A stretch of 64,000 nucleotides of DNA from Clitopilus passeckerianus (lineage: Eukaryota; Basidiomycota; Agaricomycetes; Agaricales; Entolomataceae). Positions within the stretch are counted from its first letter, which is position 1. Every line of letters starts with the position of its first letter. Where the stretch lies: positions 186,001 to 250,000 of the forward strand of contig CALYLX010000144.1 in assembly GCA_944990035.1 (NCBI GenBank), written 5' to 3'. Below the pieces are notes generated by a model. That model ran no database searches, was not told the DNA's origin, and was given only the letters and a program-made list of their open reading frames with translations. Below are positions 44,791-56,101 of this stretch, piece after piece. The translations under genes and the position numbers were made by a program.

Positions 44791-45353
44791 GCACGCATGG
44801 GAGGTATTTCTAAGGAATCCTCTAGAGACTTCTATAAATGTTGCCGGAGAGAAGGTTGGAGAGTAGGAGGAGCATTCGAAGAAGAGGCCCAGAAACTCTG
44901 GTTGTTGATGCTTGGACCGCGGTTTCGGAGATTTCCGGCCCTCGTCAGGATTGGATGTGGCTATGCTTGGCGATTAGATTAGATCCTAGGTTTGAGATCT
45001 GAGAATTGAGGCGTTTCCGCGTGTGTTGGAAGTGGGACAGTAGGGAAAATTTGTTGGGCATGCAAGGCTTAGAGCAGTATCCCATCGGCTGCGCGTGAGG
45101 CTTGGAAAACCAAAGGACGTAAGACCCCGAAAGGATCCGCAGTACCGAGGGTTTGAAGTTGGTGAAGCCTTGTACTTCCAAAGGTGTACTGTATCGAGGG
45201 CGACGATTGAGAGAAGCAAGTTCTACGATTCGAAGCATATAGCAAAGGTACAGGACTCCCAGATCAGTATTGGTAACAAAATTTATCAGAACGTTCGCGA
45301 ACAATGTTATTGCCCACTTCAGCGCGATAAAGGGGGGATAACGGCACCTATCC
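44791..45353. other. No gene identified
   Basis: Sequence between two F-box pseudogene pieces. ORFs of 75-140 codons exist on both strands without recognisable domains; it may be decayed F-box gene sequence. Confidence 0.4.
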
Positions 45354-45960
45354 TTAATGCTTCTGGTTCCCATCCTTCGAACACCTGTGCATGAAACTCA
45401 TCTCAGAATGGCTCTTCCCAGAGCTGCTTCTCGTCCAGCGTGCAACCATCCCGGATCTCCGGGGTATTATTATTTGCGGCTCGTGATCTCCAGAGCTTCG
45501 GAAGAGAAAGGTTCGCCTGAAGATGCGCGGATTGAGCCCTTGTAGATGTCGTAGATGATTAAACATGAGGTCGGGATAACGAGGCGTGAGTAACAGGAAG
45601 CAAAGGGTCAGAAAGCGGAAGGTAACGTTGTGAGGCGGGAAAGGAGGGGGTGTATCACGGGGTGAAGGAAACACCCATAACATTTGCTTCAGCCCACGAA
45701 GTGCATAGGACCGGTATCGTTGGTGGTCGGCGAGATAAGCCTTTCCGTCGACTGAACAACATAGTCGTGTAATGATGTTACGTCTCGGACTCAGATGAGA
45801 TGGGTGGAACTGCTCGCTCGAGACCTCCAGATTCTCCAGCGCAAGCAACGTTGGAGGCCAGCCACGCGACTCCGATCACTGTGCATTGAAGGGTGATGCG
45901 AAATACAGATATGTGAGAGTCGGTTCTTGTTGTCTGGGGCCATATCTGACGTACAGACAC
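45354..45960 (-). pseudogene. Degenerate F-box / leucine-rich-like gene fragment
   Basis: The frame 45848-45354 carries segments matching the family: MLALENLEVSS, LKQMLWVFPSPRDTPPP, LTPRYPDLMFNHLRHLQGLN and RRTFLFRSSGDHEP. These align with LVFPSRREPPP, LTPRHFDILVDHLPHLREL and the FPFRGHGD region of paralogues. The N-terminal F-box and most repeats are missing and the alignment shifts frame. Confidence 0.65.
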
Positions 45961-46169
45961 GTCAGGCTGGATGCGAGGTCCCGATGGGAAATTTGGTGTG
46001 TGGCTGGGGTAGATCGATTAGATTAGATCGGATTAGAGTGTTGGCTGCTCGTCGTTCTGCCTGGAAAGTTGAGATATGCACCAAATTCGCGCATTGGAAC
46101 CACAACTAATACTGCCCAAAAACAATGAAGGTAACAATACAGTTATCAAAATACCATTGAACGGACCGC

Positions 46170-47071
46170 CTATCTGTCACTATTGTCAATAAATGTGCTA
46201 AAAGGTGGAATAGCCTTAATCGCCCTCTCAGTCGTCTCTCCAAGGCGTTTGTAAAAACCTGATGAGCGCGTCTTTTCGCATTCGCTACCCTCTCTGAGGC
46301 AGTCCTTCAACTCCCAAAGCGAGCGAGGACCCTCCAGAAGTTTCTTGGTGATAGTCTGAGTGTGATTCGAAAACGGAAGCCCGCATGGACACATGCAGGC
46401 AGTAGGACCGCGACAATGCCCTGGCCCACGCAATTCAAGCCCATGGTCGCTCAGAGCCTTCAGATTTTGTGCTCAAATGTCTTGCCAATTTGAAAAGTAG
46501 CGAGCCTAGATCGAGAATATGTCAGATAAAACTCGGAGATCTAACGAGGCAACTTCGAAACCGACCCATGACCAACGAAGTGGGGGAGGGAGGTGTGTAT
46601 CCATATGGTCAAACGTCAAGTGGAGGACCATATGCGCAGAGGCATCCAGAATATCATAGTACCCGGACCGTGCGGCGTACATAAAGATATTCTCGGCATG
46701 AGCGGGGAGGCTGTTCCTAGATTCTAGCCGTTAGAAAGCACTCGGGTATTCATTTTCAATCGACGTACTTCATGAATATCTTGCACATCTGCATTGCCTG
46801 ATATACAGAGTACTTCTCGGCCGCCAGCGCAAGCTCTTCAAGCTGGACGAAATCTAGTGCGCCAACATCAAGGCATCGGGTTGGTTGGAGGAATTGTAGA
46901 AGGCGACGCATTGTAATAGATTTCTCTGGAACTCGCACCCGATTGTCGAAAGAACCTTCAGCCATTTTAGGCGCAAAAGCTGTCAGCGTGGCAATATCCG
47001 CCCAAAGCTCGATTTTGTCGCCACATTCAATGCAAAGGTCTTTTGACAACGCGGTAGTGGTAGGGATGCTG
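46170..47071 (-). pseudogene. Tandem-BTB gene 2, second half, separated from its first half by B1
   Basis: Minus-strand second BTB module (IELWADIATLTAFAP, RRLLQFLQPTRC, LALAAEKYSVYQAMQMCKIF), a 52-nt intron (46717-46768), then AARSGYYDILDASAHMV and LPPPLRWSW, and a C-terminal region with MCPCGLPF and AIKAIPPFSTF. The order and splice positions match the gene at 4196-5836. The 5' side is cut by B1 at 47077. The missing first half is at 54663-55606 on the other strand, and undoing the B1/B2 inversion brings both together. Across the rejoined site the frame is off by one base, so there is one further small lesion or sequence error near it. Confidence 0.8.
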
Positions 47072-47076
47072 ACTAG

Positions 47077-47536
47077 TGTTACAGTTACCTTGGATACGCA
47101 CCCGGACTCTTTTTCCTTTTACTCATCTACCATTACTATCCCCGCCCCGCTTACGTTTATACATTTACTCAGTACTGCTGCGCATTACTCATCCCTTTAG
47201 CTATGATTACTCAGTATTCTCACGATCGTGGGATACTTGTACTATATTTACTTACCATGACTCGTCGTGACTCTTACTCTGACTCACTCCGAGTCATACT
47301 TACTTTTGCTTACTTAGCATTGCTGCGCAATGCCCAACCCTTAGCCCTACTCTTCATGTATAAATACTTTCACGCTTTCGGTCTTGCTTCCCCAGCTTGA
47401 CCTAAAAGCCTATACATCGCTATTTGCTTTAACCGACTCGCTCGATTACTCTCGCTCGTCTCTACAAAGGCTGGTAGAGGACTAAGCAGCTGAACTCTTG
47501 ATACTTGGTTGAGCACGTAGCGATACTAGCTTAACA
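47077..47536 (+). repeat. B1 5' LTR with predicted promoter
   Basis: 460 bp, TGTTA...TAACA. TATAAATA at 47359-47366, predicted RNA start CAGCTTGACCT at 47393-47403 (34 nt from the box start), and the CACGATCGTG palindrome in U3. Confidence 0.95.
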
Positions 47537-47537
47537 A

Positions 47538-47548
47538 AGGTCAAGCTG
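47538..47548 (+). promoter_or_regulatory. Self-priming primer binding site, family B
   Basis: AGGTCAAGCTG, starting two bases after the LTR end, is perfectly complementary to CAGCTTGACCT at 47393-47403. It is the same 11-mer pair as in family A although the rest of the LTRs has diverged. B2 has the site at 62120-62130. Confidence 0.85.
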
Positions 47549-48011
47549 ATCTGATAGCCCGCTCATCGCAAGCGTAGGCCACAACCACCAAACCACCTGA
47601 CTGCAAGAGGTCAACTACCCTTGCAGAACCGACGGAACCACGTCTCCCTCAAGACCGCCGAACGCCTCAACTCCCACCGGGACAGAGAGAGTAGTACAAC
47701 TTGACGACGGTACTTACTCAGAATTCGACCTTAAGACAAACCGTTGGAGACATTTGGTACCGAAAGACGAAGACCCGCGACAATATCGATTTGGCGACTA
47801 CCTTAGCAGTGCCTACTTCACCGAAGAAGTAAAGAACCCAGAACCAGAACCACAGCCAGACCCCGAACCAGAATCAGAACCAGAGCAAGAACCCGAAGAA
47901 GAATCGGAAACAGAGCAAGAACCCGAAGAAGAATCGGAAACAGAACCAGAACCCCCCAGACAGACCCAGACTCCGACACCCGCACAAACCCCGAAACAAG
48001 AACCACCAGAA

Positions 48012-48896
48012 ATGGCTCCAACCAACCCTGAACCAAAGAAACTCGCCGAACTCCGAATGGGACAACCATTTGAATATGATGGTGACCGAAGAAATGCCGA
48101 AGTTTGGTTGTTGGAAGTCAAGATGTACCTAAGCCTGAACGACCACATCTACGACAACAACAACAAGCAAATCGCTTTTGCACTTTCCTTTTTGAAGAAA
48201 GGAACCGCTTTGGCATGGAAACGATCTTTCTGCCAGAACTACACAAACAAAGATAACGACATCATCCTCCCCGATTTCAAACAATTCGAGAAAGAATTCA
48301 TCAACGCCTTCTACCCAGTAGACGGAGAAGGACAGGCATTTGCATCCCTAGACGCTCTCACGCAGAAAGGACCAATTGACGATTACATATCTCAATTCAA
48401 AGTCCTTATCTCCGCCTCCGGGATCACCGATGAAAAGGCGAAGATTGAATTCTTCCAGAAAGGACTCAACTCCAAGATCATCGAAAAGATCTATAACCTC
48501 CCCATTCTTCCCGTCACCATTAACGGATGGTACGAACACGCTGCCCGATTTGATGCACAATGGCGTAGAGGACAGAACGACATCCGCCGCAACAGAGGAC
48601 TCCCCCCTATTTCCCATGCAAATCCCCGCAATACCCACGCCACAGCAGACCCTAACGCCATGGACATTGACGCCTTATCTTTTGAAAAGAGAAAAGAGTT
48701 AATGAAGGAAGGGAAATGTTTCCGCTGTTTCAAGAAAGGACATCGCTCTCGAGAATGCCCTGAACGCAGAGGAGGAAAGCAGTCCAACACCAACTCCTAT
48801 GGCAAGAAAAACATCAAAGATCTTGTCAGAACCATTAGAGCGTTGGAAGCGGAAGAATTGGAGAGCTTCTGGAATGAGCTCGATGAGGATTTTTAG
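48012..48896 (+). CDS. B1 gag: capsid/nucleocapsid protein
   Basis: ATG 48012 (MAPTNPEPKKLAELRMG) is the first AUG after the predicted RNA start at 47393. The capsid-like region includes VWLLEVKMYLSLND, ALSFLKKGTALAWKRSF and KIEFFQKGLNSKIIEK; the nucleocapsid has one CCHC knuckle (CFRCFKKGHRSREC). 294 codons, frame intact. Upstream the same frame is open back to about 47600 and encodes a Pro-Glu repeat region (47845-47960), yet it contains no AUG. The gag end reads GAT TTT TAG, and the pol frame (-1) is open across it. Confidence 0.88.
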   Translation: MAPTNPEPKKLAELRMGQPFEYDGDRRNAEVWLLEVKMYLSLNDHIYDNNNKQIAFALSFLKKGTALAWKRSFCQNYTNKDNDIILPDFKQFEKEFINAFYPVDGEGQAFASLDALTQKGPIDDYISQFKVLISASGITDEKAKIEFFQKGLNSKIIEKIYNLPILPVTINGWYEHAARFDAQWRRGQNDIRRNRGLPPISHANPRNTHATADPNAMDIDALSFEKRKELMKEGKCFRCFKKGHRSRECPERRGGKQSNTNSYGKKNIKDLVRTIRALEAEELESFWNELDEDF

Positions 48897-48946
48897 AACG
48901 GCGGCCAGTGTCAACGTCTGAACCCGCCACAATACTGATTTCTTCT

Positions 48947-51900
48947 ATGTCGTATGCAGAACCTTTTGATAAATCTATGTGTCTACCCATTAAGGTCTCT
49001 GCTCCGAATGAAGAAAGAACCGTTGAAACCAAAGCACTAGTCGACTCAGGTGCTCAAGGACTATTCATCGACAAAGAATTCGTCGCCCGCCATCGAATCA
49101 AAACACATCCCCCGACAACCTCTCACTGCCAAGAATGTTGACGGCACTATCAACAAAACAGGGCAAATCACCCATTACACCTGGGTCGATATAGGGATAG
49201 GGAAACACAAGGCGTCAGAACGGTGCCTGGTCACGGGATTAGGGAATGAACACCTGATCCTCGGACTCCCATGGCTGAAGCGAACGAATCCAGAAATCAA
49301 CTGGCAAAGGGGACACTATTCATTAATCCAAAGCGCGTCAAGACATCCCGCTACGCACGGCCCTTGCCCGAGTCCAGATCAGACGACTAGCCGCAACAGA
49401 GGAATCACGCCCAGACATTTCCAACGTACCCGACGAACCCGAACCCATTGAAACACCCTTAGAAGAACCCAATGACGAACAAGACCTGGTTATTGCCTAT
49501 GTGAAAGGAGAACCAGTGATGGGGATATTCGAACGAGCCAATTCCCCATTGACGAATGAACATCGAGAACCAGAAATCAGAAGAATCCGAGCCGCAAATA
49601 TCTCCCGAATCACCCGAGATAGAGGATCACTGCGATTCGTCCCGACCCAGAACGTCTGGATTCGCGCCAAGACGTCCATCTCCCAGACCTTAGAACATCA
49701 GAAAACCGAAGAGGTCAAGAAGAAACTCGAAGACCTCATTCCCCGAATACCACGAATTCAAGAAAGTCTTTGAGAAAGAAGCATCAGAACGATTCCCCCC
49801 ATCTCGGCCTTGGGATCACGCCATTGATCTCAAACCAGACTTTGTCCCGAAAGACTGCAAGGTCTACCCTCTCAATCCAAAGGAGCAAGCCGAAATGGAC
49901 AAATTTCTCGAAGAAAACTTACGAAAAGGATACATCCGACCCTCGAAATCACCTCAAGCATCACCCTTCTTCTTTGTAGCAAAGAAAGAAGCAAACGCAC
50001 TACGACCCTGCCAAGATTACCGATATCTCAACAGTGGAACTGTCAAGAATGCCTACCCTTACCACTAGTCAGCGACCTACTCGACAAACTCAGAGGAGCA
50101 AAGATTTTCACAAAGCTGGACATCCGATGGGGATATCATAATGTCCGGATCAAAGAAGGAGACGAGTGGAAAGCAGCCTTCAAAACAAATCGAGGCTTGT
50201 TTGAACCCACCGTCATGTTCTTTGGACTATGCAACTCCCAGCCACGTTTCAAGCAATGATGAACCACATCTTCAGAGACATGATCGATGAAGGATGGTTA
50301 ATCATCTACATGGATGACATGTTACTCTTCTCTAAAGACCCAAGAGAACATGAGAAGCGCACCAAACGGGTACTCCAAAGGCTGATGGAACACAACCTGT
50401 TCCTCAAAGCTGAGAAATGCAAATTCAACGTAACAGAAGTCGAATTCCTTGGAATGATCATATCGCCAGACAAGATCCACATGGACCCGACTAAACTCGA
50501 CGGGATAAAGAAATGGCCAACCCCGACCACCGTAAAAGAAGTTCGGTCCTTTTTGGGATTTGGCAACTTCTACCGAAGGTTCATAGGGAAATATGCGGAA
50601 CTAGCCCGACCCCTGAACGATCTCACCAAGAAAGATCGGCCCTTTACATGGGGAAAGGAACAAGAAGAAGCATTTGAAGCCCTGAAGAAAAGGTTCGCGG
50701 AGACACCCGTACTCACGATGCCCGATCCAACAAAACCATTCACCATTGAATGTGATGCATCCAAGTGGGCGACAGGAGCAGTACTACGCCAACGAGACGA
50801 AAATAACGACTGGCACCCTTGTGGATACATCTCTCACTCCTTCACCCCAACCGAACGGAACTACGAAATCTACGACAGGGAACTACTCGCTATAGTCAGA
50901 GCACTGGAGACTTGGCGACACTATCTACAAGGATCAGCCCACCCTGTCACAGTATTCTCCGACCATAAGAACCTGACCTACTACCGAACGCCACAGAAAC
51001 TTAGCCGACGACAAGCACGATGGAGTTTACTCCTCTCAATATGACCTAAACCTAGTCCATGTACCAGGAACTCAGATGGTCCAATCTGACGAACTATCCC
51101 GACGAGCAGATCACATTCTAGACCACGACACTGACAACGAAGACATCACCATGCTACCTGATAAACTTTTCATCCGAACAATTGACACCGAACTTAAGGC
51201 GGAATTTGCCGAACACATGATGAAAGACGAATTCTTCACGGAAGCAATACGACACCTGAAGAACCACTCTACCCCCATCAAATCGGCTTTAGCCGACTGG
51301 AAAGTAGAGGACTCTCTCCTCTTTTTCCGGGCGATGCTACGTCCTAATGATGCTACCCTCGACGAAGCCTCATACAGAAGTATCATGACGCACCTATGGC
51401 CGGACACCCCGGAGCATTCAAGACGATGGAGTTAATTTCCGAACACTACTGGTGGCCCAGAATGTTTGGAACTGTCAAATCCTACGTTGATGGATGTGCC
51501 CTTGCCAACAGATGAAGGTCAATACACACCCCACGGCACCTCCCTGAACCCAGTCAAATTTACCGCCACACGACCCTTCGAACTTGCCTCTACAGATTTC
51601 ATCACTGATCTTCCTGAGGTTAACGGTTACGACTCACTCATGGTCGTGGTAGACCATGGCCTTAGTAAGGGGTAATTTTGATCCCTTGCAAGAAGACCAT
51701 TGACGCCTAGGCACTGCCAACAACTACCTGGACGCTGTCTACAGAAGATTTGGACTTCCCGACAAACTGATATCCGATAGAGGTCCACAATTCGCATCCA
51801 AAGTATTCCAAGAACTAGGACGACTCCTAGGAATCAAGCTTTCCTGACAACCGCATATCACCCACAAGCAGATGGAGAAACCGAACGCGTCAACCAAGAC

Positions 51901-52618
51901 ATTGGCGCTTATCTCCGACTATTCTGCGCCAACAACCCCGAGAAATGGCTAGAACTAATTCCCTAATGGAATTCGCCCATAACAAACGTGTTCATGCCGT
52001 CACCGCACAAACTCCATTCTACCTAATGAACGGAGCAGAACCACGCGCTATTCCCTTCCATATCAGAAGACCAATGTCCCTGCTGCGGAAACCCGAATGA
52101 AAGAACTCCAACAAGCACGAGACGAAGCTGCGGCTGCCCATGAACTTGCGAGACGAAAGATGGCTGAACGTGTCCGAAGTAACTTCAAACCATTTGAACA
52201 AGGACAGAAGGTTTGGTTGGAAACAACTAACCTAAAACTGGCATACTACTCAAAGTTCACGCCACGACGAGAAGGCCCCTTCACGATCAAAGAAGTTCTA
52301 GGTCCGCTGACCTACAGATTAGAACTACCCCGAGCATGGAAAATTCACCCTGTGTTCCACGCCACCCTCCTCACACCATACAAGGAAACCGAGACACATG
52401 GGCCCAATTTCCTAGAACTGCCACCTGACCTCATCAATCAAGAAGAAGAATGGGAAGTGGAAGAAATTGTCGCACACAAACGACATCGTGGGAAGATCCT
52501 TTACAAGATCAAGTGGAAAGGATATCCGACATCGGAGAACTCATGGGAACCTGTGAGAAACCTCCAGAACGCCAAGAAGACCCTTGAAGCATATAAGAAG
52601 AGGAAGAACATTCGGTGA
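48947..52618 (+). pseudogene. B1 pol: protease, RT, RNase H, integrase, chromodomain (many frame breaks as assembled)
   Basis: Protease (ALVDSGAQGLFID), reverse transcriptase ([12 protein letters not shown]), RNase H ([13 protein letters not shown]), integrase ([21 protein letters not shown]) and chromodomain (LYKIKWKGYPTSENSWEP) are all recognisable but lie in several frames. Compared with B2, losses of one base occur in C-runs near 49113, 50058, 50239, 51500, 51840, 51962 and 52056, plus a few other small gaps. The clustering in homopolymers points to consensus error or slippage more than to random decay. Confidence 0.88.
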
Positions 52619-52668
52619 ATCTCCATCAACCCACAGCACTTCGCCGAAGCAAACACATCTTGCTTATA

Positions 52669-53541
52669 ATGTCCTCCAATGTCTCTTCCTACGACCGCAC
52701 CATCATCCTTAACACCTTCAAAACCGATTCCGCTGTTACGGCGCTCCGTACGAACACTGCCTGGAGCAACAACGACAACCTCCTCACCGAAGTGGCAGAG
52801 CGGGGCTCAGCCTACCACGACCGAAGAACCGAATTCCGCAACGAAGTGGCTCGTCTACGCCACCTATATTCGAAAACCCTTGAAGAACTTGATCGAGCTC
52901 TTGACAGCTCTGACCAACGCACGGAGGAAACCCTCACCGACCTCTTCTTCGCTGCCGGAGGTACAGCCTTCCTTGATCAGCACTATCCTGAACGACGAAG
53001 TTGGTTCCCCAACCCGAAGGAGACAGATTTCGAAACCCTTGCCGCCAATCCCTGGGGGCCTGAGGAAGATCAAACCACCGAAGAACCGACGATTCTCACG
53101 GCACGTCAGGTTCGAGGAACCCTCAAGAATTCCCCGTCACCAACCTTGCTACCGCCAAGATAAAGCACAATCCCTTCATTCAAACTACACCCGAGGATCA
53201 AGATAGCGACAAGGAAAACGTCAACCCAAATGTCAAACCCACCGACACCTTACCTCTCCGCATTCGAAAGCCCACCAGAGTCAGATTCGCCAACTCTGGT
53301 GAACCCTCTTCCTCAACGATCTCGTCAGAAGGCGCCGCGTACCGGATACCTTGCCAACCAGCCACCACCGCCCAGACACTTCCGATGCTATGTTTGCGGA
53401 GGCAGACATCGACAATACCATTGCTTTCGTTTTGTTTGTCGTCTGTGTCATCATCGCGGCCCAGGCCATTACCCGGTTAACTGTCCACAACGCTATTGGA
53501 AGAACATAGACCGCCATTTCTGGGGCAAGAAGAAGAATTGA
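52669..53541 (+). pseudogene. ORF3 of B1, family B homologue of the zinc-knuckle-like protein
   Basis: ATG 52669 (MSSNVSSYDRTII), 50 nt after the pol stop. It matches family A ORF3 over most positions of the N-terminal region (TEETLTDLFFAAGGTAFLD, ETDFETLAANPWGPEE), the KEN motif (DKENVNPN) and the C-terminal Cys/His region (CYVCGGRHRQYHC, CRLCHHRGPGHYPVNC). Two small gaps relative to B2 (a C-run near 53130 and a CA pair near 53327) break the frame. The extra Cys249 of family A is Tyr here, which supports the two CCHC assignments. Confidence 0.82.
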
Positions 53542-53574
53542 AGTCAGGTGACTTCAACGCTAGCGAGAGGGTAA
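53538..53574 (+). promoter_or_regulatory. Stop-codon hairpin and polypurine tract of B1
   Basis: TTGAAGTC (53538-53545), loop AGGT, GACTTCAA (53550-53557); the ORF3 stop TGA (53539-53541) lies in the left arm. GCGAGAGGGTAA follows and abuts the 3' LTR at 53575. Confidence 0.8.
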
Positions 53575-54034
53575 TGTTACAGTTACCTTGGATACGCACC
53601 CGGACTCTTTTTCTTTTACTCATCTACCATTACTATCCCGCCCCGCTTACGTTTATACATTTACTCAGTACTGCTGCGCATTACTCATCCCTTTAGCTAT
53701 GATTACTCAGTATTCTCACGATCGTGGGATACTTGTACTATATTTACTTACCATGACTCGTCGTGACTCTTACTCTGACTCACTCCGAGTCATACTTACT
53801 TTTGCTTACTTAGCATTGCTGCGCAATGCCCAACCCTTAGCCCTACTCTTCATGTATAAATACTTTCACGCTTTCGGTCTTGCTTCCCCAGCTTGACCTA
53901 AAAGCCTATACATCGCTATTTGCTTTAACTTCGACTCGCTCGATTACTCTCGCTCGTCTCTACAAAGGCTGGTAGAGGACTAAGCAGCTGAACTCTTGAT
54001 ACTTGGTTGAGCACGTAGCGATACTAGCTTAACA
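53575..54034 (+). repeat. B1 3' LTR
   Basis: 460 bp. It differs from the 5' LTR by small gaps in runs (for example ATCCCGCC against ATCCCCGCC) and has TTAACTTCGAC where the 5' LTR has TTAACCGAC. Confidence 0.95.
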
Positions 54035-54491
54035 GTTCCCTTCAAGTCAAGACTCGCTACACGCTTCATCTCATAACGTCAGGCTCTGTACCGTAACACT
54101 CCACCTCCTCACCCTCACGCCTCAGCATTTTGACTACCTCTTCGACCACCTCCCTTATCTGGAAGAACTCAATCTACGAATCTTTTTACCGAACTTCCCA
54201 TTCCGTGGTCACGGGGACGCTGAGCCATCCCTACTTTCATTAGAGATCAAGGAAGATCTCACCCATCAGCAAAAGCAACTTTCGCAGGAAAGGTTTTTCG
54301 ACGAGTTGCAGACACAGGTTTTCTATGGCATGGAGTTGGGAGTGGTTAGGGTTGGTGTGGCTGGCGTTGAGGAACACATATGCGAGCGAATGAGGCAGGC
54401 ACTACACGTTGCGGTCCCTTCATTGTTACGTGCTGAAGTCAGTAATGGAATCGTTAGCTCGGATTCTGAGGCATTTCGTCTACCATACTGA
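54035..54491 (+). pseudogene. F-box gene 3, C-terminal part, on the inverted segment
   Basis: Starts right at the B1 LTR with FPSSQDSLHASSHNV, then LTPQHFDYLFDHLPYLEELNLRI, FPFRGHGDAEP and the C-terminal helix, stop at 54489-54491. The missing N-terminal part is at 62595-63819 on the minus strand. With the segment turned over and B2 plus one TSD removed, the join is in frame (VLNVFPSSQDS) and matches the paralogue motif LLVFPSRRE. Confidence 0.85.
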
Positions 54492-54662
54492 CCGTTACTA
54501 CGTATCCCTTGTATTCTCCTTACGCCTCATACGCCAGCTGATATCTGGATCTGGGAACAAATTGAACTTGATGCGGATACTACCATAATCAAGGCTCGTG
54601 CGTCAGGATACGTCGTGCATGCCACGAGGCAGTCGTCAACACACTTTCACCTCGACCACATC

Positions 54663-55606
54663 ATGCGGCAAATGGACTCAACGGGTTCCACCTCGGAGAC
54701 AGACCAAAGCTCAACTGAGTCTCAAGCAAAATACTCGGATGAGTGTACGTCGATTCATGAATCTCAGCAATAGAACTGTACTCATCGTCCACGATCGTTT
54801 GTTTCAGTCAACGCCGAGAATGCAGAAGTCGTTTACGAGTCGTCTGATGGGATTCGATTCAGGATCCATGTCGCTTATCTCAGAGCTCATACGGAGGGCA
54901 TGGCTCCACTTCCTGGATCCACATTTGAAGAGGTCGTACCATTACTCGAGCCAGCATCGGTGTTGGCGCTTCTTTTCAAGTTCATATACCCTAGGCGCCA
55001 ACCAGATCTTGAATCACTGGAATTTGATGTTCTACAGAATCTTGCTGAGGCGAGCGAGAAGTATCAGGTGTATCCGGCCATGTACGCTTCATACTTGCGG
55101 ATGCGGTGAGTAAAGATGTTCGAATCAGGTTTCCAATCTAAGGCTGCTCTACGCCAGCGGCACTCTTCCCAACCACGCCATCCAAATACTCAGTTATGCT
55201 CTGAAGCACGACTACAGCGTTCTCATCAACGAAGCCGCTCCATTGGTGCTTGACGTGAAGGCCTGGGATGTCCTTAAAGCAATTCCAGCTGATCGTCAGG
55301 AGGTGTGGGTTCGTCATTCTCAATTCTTTCTCCTGAACCAGAGTTTAGACGTTTCTAGTTGGAATACCATCATAAATGGCAGGAAGTGCATACACGTGCC
55401 CTGACTACACACCTCACAACCTCAAGGCCGAGCCTGGACCCCAGCCTAGTATCAGGCGTTTCCGGCAGCCTAATCGCACTCTATCGGTTAGATGAAACTT
55501 TTGGAGATCGAGCTATTAGCTGGAAATCATTGATTGCTGCTGATATCACCCGCATTCCCCAGCTTTCTGAACTAGTCACTAGGTCTAGGGGCTCGGTCTC
55601 ACTAGT
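54663..55606 (+). pseudogene. Tandem-BTB gene 2, first half, on the inverted segment
   Basis: Exons about 54663-54744, 54808-55105, 55143-55308 and 55359-55606 (introns 63, 37 and 50 nt). A Ser/Thr-rich N-terminus is followed by the first BTB module: VVYESSDGIRFRIHVAYLRA, LLEPASVLALLFKFIYPRRQ, LAEASEKYQVYPAMYASYLR. Then come LSYALKHDYSVLINEAAPLV and a linker resembling 4627-4850 of gene 1 (SWKSLIAADITRIPQLSELV against TTWQDYITSEAEDLPTLNEL). It is cut at 55606 by B2; the second half is 46170-47071. Confidence 0.82.
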
Positions 55607-56068
55607 TGTTAAGCTAGTATCGCTACGTGCTCAACCAAGTATCAAGAGTTCAGCTGCTTAGTCCTCTACCAGCCTTTGTAGAGACGAGCGAGAGTAATCG
55701 AGCGAGTCGAAGTTAAAGCAAATAGCGATGTATAGGCTTTTAGGTCAAGCTGGGGAAGCAAGACCGAAAGCGTGAAAGTATTTATACATGAAGAGTAGGG
55801 CTAAGGGTTGGGCATTGCGCAGCAATGCTAAGTAAGCAAAAGTAAGTATGACTCGGAGTGAGTCAGAGTAAGAGTCACGACGAGTCATGGTAAGTAAATA
55901 TAGTACAAGTATCCCACGATCGTGAGAATACTGAGTAATCATAGCTAAAGGGATGAGTAATGCGCAGCAGTACTGAGTAAATGTATAAACGTAAGCGGGG
56001 CGGGGATAGTAATGGTAGATGAGTAAAAGGAAAAAGAGTCCGGGTGCGTATCCAAGGTAACTGTAACA
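55607..56068 (-). repeat. B2 3' LTR
   Basis: 462 bp, TGTTA...TAACA, followed in element sense by the host BTB sequence. Confidence 0.95.
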
Positions 56069-56101
56069 TTACCCTCTCGCTAGCGTTGAAGTCACCTGAC
56101 T

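Larger units (their letters stand above)
47077..54034 (+). mobile_element. Family B Ty3/gypsy element B1, with mismatched flanking duplications
   Basis: 6958 bp on the plus strand with LTRs 47077-47536 and 53575-54034, gag, pol with chromodomain, and ORF3. Left flank ACTAG (47072-47076), right flank GTTCC (54035-54039), so no TSD of its own. These are complementary to the flanks of B2, which shows the element is a recombinant of two insertions or is mis-assembled. Many C-runs are one base shorter than in B2. Confidence 0.95.

Noticed and set aside
53588..53896. ORFs inside family B LTRs (about 60-110 codons, seen in every copy)
   Set aside because: They are open frames in non-coding U3/R sequence and recur with each LTR; no start or domain supports coding.
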